This document shows positions 27,079-33,651 of a DNA stretch of 64,000 nt, piece after piece. The DNA lies in contig CALWVM010000001.1 in assembly GCA_944384985.1 (NCBI GenBank), positions 124,001 through 188,000 on the forward strand. The letters are read 5' to 3'. Made by a program: the position numbers and the translations under genes. The notes beneath the pieces are model-generated. The model was not told where the DNA came from, did not search any database, and was given only the letters and a program-made list of their open reading frames with translations. This DNA is from an uncultured Clostridia bacterium. GTDB lineage: Bacteria; Bacillota; Clostridia; Oscillospirales; Acutalibacteraceae. How positions within the stretch are numbered: position 1 is the stretch's first letter; each line of letters opens with the position of its first letter.

Positions 27079-28868
27079 TGGATACGATGCAAGGAATCAA
27101 ACGGACGGATTACTGCGGGACGCTTCGCGCTTCCGACATCGGCCGCACGGTCACCGTGTGCGGCTGGGTGCAGAAGCAGCGAGACCTTGGCGCGCTCATC
27201 TTTGTCGATCTGCGCGACCGCACGGGGATCTTACAGCTTGCGTTTACCGAAAGCACCGTCCCCGAAGTGTTTGAAAAGGGCCGGAAGCTGCGCTCGGAAT
27301 TCGTCGTAGCGGCAACGGGCGTTCTGCGCGAACGCGCGGCGAAAAACAGCGATATCCCCACGGGTGACGTGGAAGTGGAAGTTTCCGCGCTTCGCATTTT
27401 GGGCGAAAGCGAGACGCCGCCTTTTGAAATTGTCGAAAACTCGCAGACCTCGGAGCTCACGCGTTTGAAATACCGCTACCTCGACCTGCGCCGCCCCGAT
27501 CTGCAAAAAAATATTCTGATGCGCCACCGCCTTGCAAAGATCACGCGCGACTATTTTGACGAAAACGGCTTTATCGAGATCGAAACGCCGATGCTCATCC
27601 GCTCCACGCCCGAGGGCGCGCGCGATTTCCTCGTACCCTCGAGGCTTCACAAGGGCAGCTTTTACGCCCTGCCGCAGTCGCCGCAGCTTTATAAGCAGCT
27701 TTCCATGGTCGCGGGGTTTGACCGCTATATGCAGATTGCGCGCTGCTTCCGCGACGAGGACCTGCGCGCCGACCGCCAGCCGGAATTCACGCAGATCGAT
27801 ATTGAAATGTCCTTCGTCGATATGGAGGACGTGCTTGAAATGGGCGAGGGCTATATGCGCCGCGTGTTCCGCGAAATGCTCGGGATCGACCTTGCGACCC
27901 CGCTGCCCAGACTTACCTACCGCGAGGCAATGGAACGCTATGGCTCGGACAAACCCGATACCCGTTATGGGTTAGAGCTTGTGGACCTGACCGACATCGC
28001 GCGCGAAACGGAATTCGGCGTGTTCCGCTCTGCTGTCGAGGCGGGCGGCACCGTGCGCGGCATCAACGCCAAAGGCGCCGCTTCGAAGCTTTCGCGCAAG
28101 GAGATGGACAAGCTCACCGAGTTCGTCCGCGGCATCGGCGCGAAGGGCCTTGCTTGGGCGCGGCTGAACGCAGACGGCACGGCGGCATCGTTTAGTAAGT
28201 TTTTAACTACCGAGCAAATGCAGGCGATTTGCGACAAAATGGACGCCGAAACGGGCGATGCGCTGCTGATCGTCGCCGACGCGAACGAAACGCTCGCGCT
28301 CACTGTCCTCGGCGCGCTGCGCCAGGAACTCGCCGCCAAGCTCGACCTCATCCCGAAAGGGCGCTACGACCTGCTTTGGATCACGGAGTTCCCGTTCTTC
28401 GAGTACGACGCGGACACGGGCGAATACGTGGCGATGCACCACCCCTTTACCGCGCCTATGGATGAGTGCCTGGAGTATCTCGAAACCGACAAAGCCCGCG
28501 TGCGCGCCAAGGCGTATGACCTCGTGCTCAACGGCATCGAGCTTTCGAGCGGCTCTATCCGCATCACCGACCCGAAATTGCAAAGCCGCATTTTCTCGCT
28601 GTTGGGGCTTTCGGACGAAGAGGCCAAAGAAAAATTCGGCTTCCTTTTGGACGCGTTCCGCTTCGGCGCGCCCCCGCACGGCGGCATGGGTATCGGGCTT
28701 GACCGCCTTTGCATGCAGCTTTTGGGCTGTGCGAGCCTGCGCGACGTCGTCGCGTTCCCAAAGGTGCAAAACGCCTCCGAGCCGATGACCGAGTGTCCCG
28801 CGCCGGTGGATACCGCGCAGCTCGTCGAATTGGGCCTTGCCGTGGAAGAAACGGAAAAGGACGAATAA
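27078..28868 (+). CDS. aspS: Aspartyl-tRNA synthetase
   Basis: Class II synthetase, 596 residues, bacterial type: N-terminal OB fold that reads the anticodon (CGWVQKQRDLGALIFVDLRDRTG), catalytic domain with FLVPSRLHKGSFYALPQSPQLYKQ and the GAD insertion domain (about 280-420), and motif 3 GMGIGLDRLCMQLLG. Whether it is discriminating or also charges tRNA-Asn cannot be decided by eye; GatCAB is present, and no asnS is seen in the window. It overlaps hisS and ends in a strong terminator. Confidence 0.97.
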   Translation: MDTMQGIKRTDYCGTLRASDIGRTVTVCGWVQKQRDLGALIFVDLRDRTGILQLAFTESTVPEVFEKGRKLRSEFVVAATGVLRERAAKNSDIPTGDVEVEVSALRILGESETPPFEIVENSQTSELTRLKYRYLDLRRPDLQKNILMRHRLAKITRDYFDENGFIEIETPMLIRSTPEGARDFLVPSRLHKGSFYALPQSPQLYKQLSMVAGFDRYMQIARCFRDEDLRADRQPEFTQIDIEMSFVDMEDVLEMGEGYMRRVFREMLGIDLATPLPRLTYREAMERYGSDKPDTRYGLELVDLTDIARETEFGVFRSAVEAGGTVRGINAKGAASKLSRKEMDKLTEFVRGIGAKGLAWARLNADGTAASFSKFLTTEQMQAICDKMDAETGDALLIVADANETLALTVLGALRQELAAKLDLIPKGRYDLLWITEFPFFEYDADTGEYVAMHHPFTAPMDECLEYLETDKARVRAKAYDLVLNGIELSSGSIRITDPKLQSRIFSLLGLSDEEAKEKFGFLLDAFRFGAPPHGGMGIGLDRLCMQLLGCASLRDVVAFPKVQNASEPMTECPAPVDTAQLVELGLAVEETEKDE

Positions 28869-28898
28869 AGCGATTTGTAAAAATCGAATATTACGAGA

Positions 28899-28938
28899 AC
28901 CCGACCCGAACAGATTTCCTGCTCGGGTCGGGTTTTGT
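28899..28938 (+). terminator. Terminator after aspS
   Basis: AACCCGACCCGA pairs with TCGGGTCGGGTT across a loop of about 13 bases, ending in TTTTG. Confidence 0.88.
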
Positions 28939-28947
28939 CAAAAAACG

Positions 28948-29035
28948 CATACAAAAGTTTTCACCCGCCTTAGAGGCAGGCGGCGGGGTCGGGGCGCATC
29001 CGTGGTAGTGATGAAAACAAGCCTGCCACTACGCG
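28948..29035. repeat. Short copies of a CATACAAAAGTTTTC repeat and an AGTAGTGGC-type fragment
   Basis: CATACAAAAGTTTTC (about 28949) is followed by a hairpin CCGCCT/AGGCGG and GGCGGGG. The same leader sequence occurs at 32091, where it is followed by a different hairpin (ACCCTTTT/AAAAGGGT) and again GGCGG. GCCTGCCACTACGCGG near 29020 matches fragments at 18993 and, in complement, 11950. No gene is seen between aspS and the M23 gene. Confidence 0.45.
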
Positions 29036-29119
29036 GGGTATGGTTGGTTTGCTTCGTCGCCACCGCTTTGCACGATCCCGCCAATTCCGCGCCGGCATCC
29101 GATTTTTAGCAGTCAAAAG

Positions 29120-29854
29120 CTATCCAAGCACGCCCATCGGATCGATCGCCGCGTCATCCTGCCAAAGTTCCAAATGCAGGTGCGTCTCGTCCGCGGCTTC
29201 GATGGGGATCGTGCCTAAGTTCCCGACTTTGTCATTGATTTTGACCGTCGCGCCGACCTCCGCCGTGCTGCCCTTGCCTAAGCCGCAGTATTTGGCGATC
29301 AGCCCGTCGCCGTGGTCGATCTCCACGACCGTGCCCCACAGCACGTCGTCATACACCGCCTTGACCACGCCGTTGTTGATCGCTTTCACGGGGTCGCCCT
29401 CAGCGCCGCGGAAATCCACGCCGTTGTGCACGCGCCAGTCGCCCATCGTTTTCGACTGCACCATTTCGCCGTTCGAAAAGCCCTTGTCCGTCCCGCCGTC
29501 AAGCGGTGTAACGAACGAAGCCGCGCGCTCGATGCCGTCATCCTGCGCGGCGACCGCGAGCCCTTCTTCCGCTTCGGGCGCGTAGACGCCGCCGGATTCC
29601 GCCGGAGCTTCGGTGGAACTTTCACGGTTCGGCGCGGCGGGCGCGGTCAGGTCCTCCGCGGAAAACCGCGCCGTCGGGGCCTCCGTCACGGCTTCGGTCG
29701 TTTCAGACGCATCGCTTTGCGGTTTTATACTGAAATTCATCGCCGTGCGTGCGGCGACGCCCACGCCCAACACACAGACCGCCAGTGTCAGATACAGCAC
29801 CGCGGCGCGGCGGGTCAGCTTTTTCTTTGTTTTTTTCGGTTCACGGTTTTCCAT
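29120..29854 (-). CDS. M23 family peptidase-like protein (SpoIIQ-like), membrane anchored
   Basis: Single-pass membrane protein of 244 residues: basic N-terminus, membrane helix (about 16-36, AAVLYLTLAVCVLGVGVAA), a low-complexity Thr/Glu/Ala linker, then a LytM/M23 domain. The zinc motifs look intact (HNGVDFRGAEGD and HLHLELW), so it may be an active D,D-endopeptidase. The layout of one membrane helix, linker and C-terminal LytM domain is that of SpoIIQ, the forespore partner of SpoIIIAH, and clostridial SpoIIQ keeps its zinc motif. That assignment is an inference. The ATG at 29854 is used because GGAGG lies eight bases upstream; a GTG at 29863 is less likely. It is convergent with aspS. Confidence 0.85.
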   Translation of the reverse strand: MENREPKKTKKKLTRRAAVLYLTLAVCVLGVGVAARTAMNFSIKPQSDASETTEAVTEAPTARFSAEDLTAPAAPNRESSTEAPAESGGVYAPEAEEGLAVAAQDDGIERAASFVTPLDGGTDKGFSNGEMVQSKTMGDWRVHNGVDFRGAEGDPVKAINNGVVKAVYDDVLWGTVVEIDHGDGLIAKYCGLGKGSTAEVGATVKINDKVGNLGTIPIEAADETHLHLELWQDDAAIDPMGVLG

Positions 29855-29915
29855 TCGGGACACCTCCGCAAAAAGTATGCCCCGCTTTTGCCGCGTCTAT
29901 TCGGACCGCAGACAG

Positions 29916-29944
29916 TTGCGCTTTTTTGCACAGTGTGCTACAAT
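29916..29944 (+). promoter_or_regulatory. Promoter of the aminotransferase-rsmA operon
   Basis: TTGCGC (29916-29921), 17-base spacer, TACAAT (29939-29944), about 30 bases before the start codon; AAGGGAG follows as ribosome site. Confidence 0.7.
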
Positions 29945-29974
29945 ACCATTTGATTTTGAAAAGGGAGTGTTCTC

Positions 29975-31159
29975 ATGGAATATACATTTTCCAAACGCAT
30001 TTCATCGCTGCAGCCGTCGGCGATCCGTGAAATCCTGAAAGCGACCGCCGACCCCTCGGTCATCCCCTTTGCGGCGGGCAACCCGGACGCGGCGGCGTTC
30101 CCCATCGAGGAAGTCCGCGCCATTTCAAAGCGGATTTTTGAGGAAGAGCCCGTCACCGCCCTGCAATACGGCGTGACCGAAGGCTATGCGCCGCTTCGCG
30201 CGCGCGTCAAGGCCTATATGAAAGAAAAGCACAACATCGGGCGCGAGTTTGACGATCTGATTATCACCTCGGGCGCAACGCAGGTCATGGACCTTGCAAC
30301 CAAGACCCTTTGCAACTTCGGCGACGTCGTCATCAGCGAATCGCCGTCGTTCATCGGCTCGCTCAACTGCTTCCGCTCCTACGGCGTGCAGCTGCGCGGC
30401 GTGCCGGTCGAAGCGGACGGCATGAATATGGAGATTTTAGAGCAGAAGCTCAAAGACAATCAAAACGTCCGCTTCATCTACACCATCCCGAATTTCCAGA
30501 ACCCCTCGGGTGCGACGATGTCGCTCGAAAAACGCAAAAAACTGTATGCGCTCGCGAAGCAGTACGGCGTGCTGATCCTCGAAGATAACCCCTACGGCGA
30601 CCTGCGCGTGGCGGGCGAATCCCTGCCGAGCATCAAGAGCATGGATGAAGACGGCCTCGTTATTTACGCGGGCTCGTTCTCCAAGGTGTTCGCGCCCGGC
30701 GTGCGCGTCGGGTACACGATCGCCCCCGCGCCGATCGTTGCGAAAATGACCGTCGGCAAGCAGGCGGCGGATACCCATACGCCCATGTTCACCCAGATGC
30801 TCGTGGACGAATGGATGGCGACCACCGATTTTGAAGCGCATATCCAAAAGATCCGCGAAATTTATCGCCGCAAGCTCAACTTGATGTGCGACCTCATTGA
30901 CGAAAAGCTCGGCGGCTTTGTCGAGTATGTGCGCCCCGAGGGCGGTATGTTCGTCTGGTGTAAGCTGCCCGATTCGGTCGATATGCTCGACTTCTGCGCG
31001 CGCGCCGTGGAAAAGAAGGTCGCGGTTGTGCCCGGCAGCGCGTTCACCGTGGAAGAGGGCGAAACCACCAACTGCTTCCGCATGAACTTCACCACGCCGT
31101 CCGACGAAAACATTGTCAAGGGCATGGATATCCTCGGCGAGCTGCGCCATGCGTTTTGA
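29975..31159 (+). CDS. PLP-dependent aminotransferase (class I, 2-aminoadipate/aromatic type)
   Basis: Fold-type I aminotransferase of 394 residues. PLP lysine is Lys237 in YAGSFSKVFAPGVRVGY; other landmarks are ITSGATQVMDLATK, YTIPNFQNPSGATMS and the arginine in CFRMNFTTPS that binds the substrate carboxylate. The group (MocR-like aminotransferase domain without the DNA-binding part) includes 2-aminoadipate and aromatic or branched-chain aminotransferases, so the substrate is left open. It overlaps rsmA by 11 bases. Confidence 0.9.
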   Translation: MEYTFSKRISSLQPSAIREILKATADPSVIPFAAGNPDAAAFPIEEVRAISKRIFEEEPVTALQYGVTEGYAPLRARVKAYMKEKHNIGREFDDLIITSGATQVMDLATKTLCNFGDVVISESPSFIGSLNCFRSYGVQLRGVPVEADGMNMEILEQKLKDNQNVRFIYTIPNFQNPSGATMSLEKRKKLYALAKQYGVLILEDNPYGDLRVAGESLPSIKSMDEDGLVIYAGSFSKVFAPGVRVGYTIAPAPIVAKMTVGKQAADTHTPMFTQMLVDEWMATTDFEAHIQKIREIYRRKLNLMCDLIDEKLGGFVEYVRPEGGMFVWCKLPDSVDMLDFCARAVEKKVAVVPGSAFTVEEGETTNCFRMNFTTPSDENIVKGMDILGELRHAF

Positions 31160-32018
31160 TCTTTCCGACGAAAAGACCGTGCGCGCGGTGCTTGCCCGCC
31201 ACGGCTTTTCGTTCTCGAAAGCCCTCGGGCAGAATTTTTTGATAGACCCGACCGTTTGCCCCGAAATGGCGCGGGCGGCGACGCGGGAGGGCGCGGACTG
31301 CGTTTTGGAGATCGGCCCGGGCATCGGCGTTTTGACCGCTGCGCTTTGCGAGCAGGCGAAGCGGGTCGTCGCTGTGGAGCTCGACCGCAGGCTGTTCCCC
31401 GTGCTTCGGGAGACGCTTGCGGACTATGACAATATAGATCTTGTCGAGGGCGACGCGATGCAGCTCGACCTGCACGCGCTTTTGCGCGAACGCTTCGGCG
31501 AGGGCGCGCGCATCGCGGTGTGCGCGAACCTGCCGTATTACATCACGTCTCCGTTGCTCATGCGCTTTCTCGAAAGCCGCCTGCCCATAGAAAAGCTGGT
31601 CGTCATGGTGCAAAAGGAGGCAGCCGTTCGCCTTTGCGCCGAGGTCGGCTCGCGTGACGCGGGCGCGGTCACGGTGGCGGTGCGGTATTACGCCGAGGCA
31701 CACACGCTCTTTACGGTCGGGCGCGAATCGTTCCTGCCCGCGCCGAAGGTGGACAGCGCCGTGATCGAATTGTGCGTGCGGGAAAAACCCGCAATCGAAT
31801 TGCGCGACGAAGCCTATTTCTTTAAAATGGTGCGCGCGGCGTTCGCCCAGCGGCGCAAGACGGCGGTGAACGGCATTTCGGCTGGCTTGAATCTGCCAAA
31901 AGCGGCGGTGGCCGAGACGATCGCCGCCACGGGACTGCCCGCCGACGTGCGCGCGGAAAAGATCCCGATGGAAAAGCTCGCCCAACTGGCGAACCGGCTT
32001 TTAGATGTCAGAGCTTAG
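31149..32018 (+). CDS. rsmA: 16S rRNA dimethyladenosine transferase
   Basis: KsgA/RsmA dimethylates two adjacent adenines in the 3' terminal hairpin of 16S rRNA. The 289 residues contain FSFSKALGQNFLIDPTV, the SAM motif LEIGPGIGVLTAAL and the catalytic NLPYYITSPLLM. The ATG at 31149 lies inside the upstream gene, so translation is coupled; the longer frame from 31113 is not needed. The TAG stop falls within a heptad (GCTTAGA, 32013-32019), and the last residues (LLDVRA) are encoded by the repeat array. Confidence 0.96.
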   Translation: MRFDLSDEKTVRAVLARHGFSFSKALGQNFLIDPTVCPEMARAATREGADCVLEIGPGIGVLTAALCEQAKRVVAVELDRRLFPVLRETLADYDNIDLVEGDAMQLDLHALLRERFGEGARIAVCANLPYYITSPLLMRFLESRLPIEKLVVMVQKEAAVRLCAEVGSRDAGAVTVAVRYYAEAHTLFTVGRESFLPAPKVDSAVIELCVREKPAIELRDEAYFFKMVRAAFAQRRKTAVNGISAGLNLPKAAVAETIAATGLPADVRAEKIPMEKLAQLANRLLDVRA

Positions 32019-32380
32019 ATTCCGGACGATAGATGCGATGTGGGGCGGTTGTGTAAAGCTGTTCTGTTCTGCAAGAACCAACCGAGACCCATACAAAAGT
32101 TTTCGTCTACCCTTTTTCAAAAGGGTGGCGGAATCCAAAGGCGGCGCCTTTGGCCGCACGCCGCAGCGTGCGAAATCCCTTGCCTTTATAAAGCGCCGGA
32201 GAGGAGGCAGAACAGTCCGGACGACTGTTCGCCCGGAGAACCCTCGCCGGGGGTTCCCCGATGCGACGCGCAGCGGCGCATTTATTAGTTACCAGGAGGA
32301 AAGGGTCTTGTAAAGCCGTGGCTGCACAAAAGGGGTAAAGCTTGCAGCTGTAGGGGCGGGGCTTTTCGGTTTTATCGCAG
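31999..32380. repeat. Heptads plus a different hairpin-rich repeat downstream of rsmA
   Basis: Heptads at 31999-32033 (TTTTAGA, TGTCAGA, GCTTAGA, TTCCGGA, CGATAGA) cover the rsmA stop. A second family then begins with CATACAAAAGTTTTCG (about 32091), followed by hairpins ACCCTTTT/AAAAGGGT, CCAAAGGCGGCGCCTTTGG, GCACGC/GCGTGC, GAACAGTC/GACTGTTC and GAACCC/GGGTTC up to about 32265. A partial TAAAGCCGTGGCTGC spacer with a GTAGGGGCGGGG module ends the element (about 32315-32365). No gene is seen in the gap (433 bases). Confidence 0.7.
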
Positions 32381-32451
32381 CTGAAAATGCGCGCATCTAT
32401 TTTTCTGCACCGGGGACACAGAGACATTTTAGCAAAAAAGGAGTTTTAACC

Positions 32452-32715
32452 ATGACCTATACCTATCGCACGCGCGGGACGTGCTCGCAGCAGATCGAAG
32501 TCGAGCTCGACGGCGACGTGATAAAGAATGTGAAATTCTACGGCGGCTGCAACGGCAACACGCAGGGCGTGGCACGCCTGGTGCGCGGCCGCAAGGTCGA
32601 TGAGGTGATCGGCACGCTTTCGGGCATCCGCTGCGGGCTTCGCCCGACCTCCTGCCCCGACCAGCTTGCGCACGCCCTGCGCGAAGCGCAGAAGGCACAG
32701 CAGGCGGCGGAGTAA
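32452..32715 (+). CDS. TSCPD-domain protein of the TIGR03905 family
   Basis: 87-residue protein with the TSCPD signature near the C-terminus (GLRPTSCPDQLAHAL) and conserved cysteines in RGTCSQQ, GGCNGN and IRCGLRP, a pattern seen in a domain shared with some ribonucleotide reductases. The family is common in clostridia and its function is unknown. AAAGGAG precedes the start, and a strong terminator follows, so it is a single-gene unit. It marks the right edge of the repeat-rich part before the accessory island. Confidence 0.88.
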   Translation: MTYTYRTRGTCSQQIEVELDGDVIKNVKFYGGCNGNTQGVARLVRGRKVDEVIGTLSGIRCGLRPTSCPDQLAHALREAQKAQQAAE

Positions 32716-32731
32716 GGCAGAAAAGCAAAGG

Positions 32732-32776
32732 AAAACGGGGATGGTATCCTTTATTTAGGATACCAGCCCCGTTTTT
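32732..32776. terminator. Bidirectional terminator between TIGR03905 and barstar genes
   Basis: AAAACGGGG and TGGTATCC pair with GGATACCA and CCCCGTTTT around an AT-rich loop, with one unpaired base on each side. A-rich and T-rich flanks allow function for both converging genes. Confidence 0.88.
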
Positions 32777-32785
32777 GCAAAACCG

Positions 32786-33079
32786 TCAGGGACGGCTCAC
32801 GATTTCGATCTCTTCGCCGTATTTTGCTCGATGGGCCTTTAATCTTTGAAGAATCTCCAGCATTTTATCCAAATGCCACGCGTATTCTTCTGATAAGGTT
32901 TTCAGACCTAAAACAACAATCCGATTTGCATCGAATTCACTCCAAAGCAGATCCCAAAAGGCGTCCCAATTTTGCCCGTAAAAATCGGGAAAATCAAAGG
33001 CTTTTTTGATCCGCAGGTGCAGTTCCCCCAAGGATTTGCAGCCGGTCAGATCGAGCGTGACCGTTTTTTTCTCTTCCAT
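32786..33079 (-). CDS. Barstar-family ribonuclease inhibitor
   Basis: Barstar proteins inhibit barnase-type guanyl-specific RNases by covering the active site. The 97 residues show the family pattern: TVTLDLTGCKSLGELHLRIKKAF, then the inhibitory-loop region DFYGQNWDAFWDLLW, and a C-terminal helix-strand. Asp and Trp residues in YGQNWDAFWD correspond to the barstar loop that fills the RNase site. The start at 33079 has GGGAGGA upstream; the longer frame to 33136 overlaps the RNase remnant. A decayed RNase gene lies 13 bases upstream on the same strand, so this antitoxin now appears to be an orphan. Confidence 0.88.
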   Translation of the reverse strand: MEEKKTVTLDLTGCKSLGELHLRIKKAFDFPDFYGQNWDAFWDLLWSEFDANRIVVLGLKTLSEEYAWHLDKMLEILQRLKAHRAKYGEEIEIVSRP

Positions 33080-33092
33080 GTGCCGTCCTCCC

Positions 33093-33152
33093 TTAGATGA
33101 TTTCAAAAAATGTTTCATAATGGTCGTAGGTGACAAACAAAAGCCCGTCGTT
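33093..33152 (-). pseudogene. C-terminal remnant of a barnase-like RNase
   Basis: Reading the minus strand to the stop at 33093, the last codons give NDGLLFVTYDHYETFFEII. This aligns with the barnase C-terminus (SSDWLIYKTTDHYQTFTKIR), including the catalytic His of the DHYxTF motif. Upstream in the same frame the protein-like pattern is lost and a stop occurs at about 33228. Other frames show pieces such as RGGAVFTRYF that may belong to the same gene shifted. The RNase core with its catalytic Glu is missing. It sits directly upstream of barstar in the order known for RNase-inhibitor pairs. I infer an inactivated toxin gene. Confidence 0.62.
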
Positions 33153-33262
33153 TAGACCACAGCAGGGGCAAAATAACGCGTGAAAACGGCCCCGCCGCGC
33201 ACAATCCAAAGATACCTGCCCATTCCTTTACGGAGCCGGGCGGGTGTTTTATTTACGGAACA

Positions 33263-33508
33263 TCAGGAAGGCTGCTCAAGCTTTCCTTGGTGGTTTCCTG
33301 CCATTTCACGGATGTCGGTCCTTCCCAGAATGTAATCTGTGGAAACATTATAAAAATCAGCCAAACGAATCAAAATCTCGGTCGGGACATCCAAAACACC
33401 TCGTTCATAATCGCTGTATACACGCTGACTGCAAAGCAGGATTTCCCCCATTTCCCGCTGCGTTAAATCCCGATCTTCCCGCAGATCACGGATCCGCCGA
33501 TAGAGCAT
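33263..33508 (-). CDS. XRE-family transcriptional regulator
   Basis: 81-residue helix-turn-helix protein, little more than the DNA-binding domain: RRIRDLREDRDLTQREMGEILLCSQRVYSDYERG is the Cro/C1 fold and DVPTEILIRLADFYNVSTDYILGRTD its last helices. GGAGG sits eight bases before the ATG. It is divergent from the collagen-like gene, and the TTTAGCGGA motif occurs both in its own promoter region and, as a perfect inverted repeat, in the promoter of that gene. It is therefore the likely regulator of both. Confidence 0.92.
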   Translation of the reverse strand: MLYRRIRDLREDRDLTQREMGEILLCSQRVYSDYERGVLDVPTEILIRLADFYNVSTDYILGRTDIREMAGNHQGKLEQPS

Positions 33509-33542
33509 ACGATCACCTCCGTATAATATGCCCTATTATAGG

Positions 33543-33590
33543 TTTAGCGGATATTACTCTATTGACTTTTAGCGGAAAATCCGCTAAAAT
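33543..33590 (+). promoter_or_regulatory. Divergent control region with XRE operator inside a promoter
   Basis: For the rightward gene: TTGACT (33562-33567), 17-base spacer and TAAAAT (33585-33590). The spacer holds an inverted repeat with 10-base arms TTTTAGCGGA and TCCGCTAAAA separated by AAA (33567-33589). A half-site TTTAGCGGA lies at 33543-33551. On the minus strand it falls just upstream of TATAAT (complement of 33534-33539), i.e. in the spacer of the regulator's own promoter. Binding would block both promoters. Confidence 0.75.
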
Positions 33591-33651
33591 GGATTTACAA
33601 ATCCTTTCCCCGGTACGTGGCGGCGGGGAGCCCGTGTTTAGGAGGAGAACG

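Noticed and set aside
33244-33651. N-terminal extension of the collagen-like gene
   Set aside because: It runs through the XRE gene region, the operator and the promoter; the signal-anchor protein starts at 33652.
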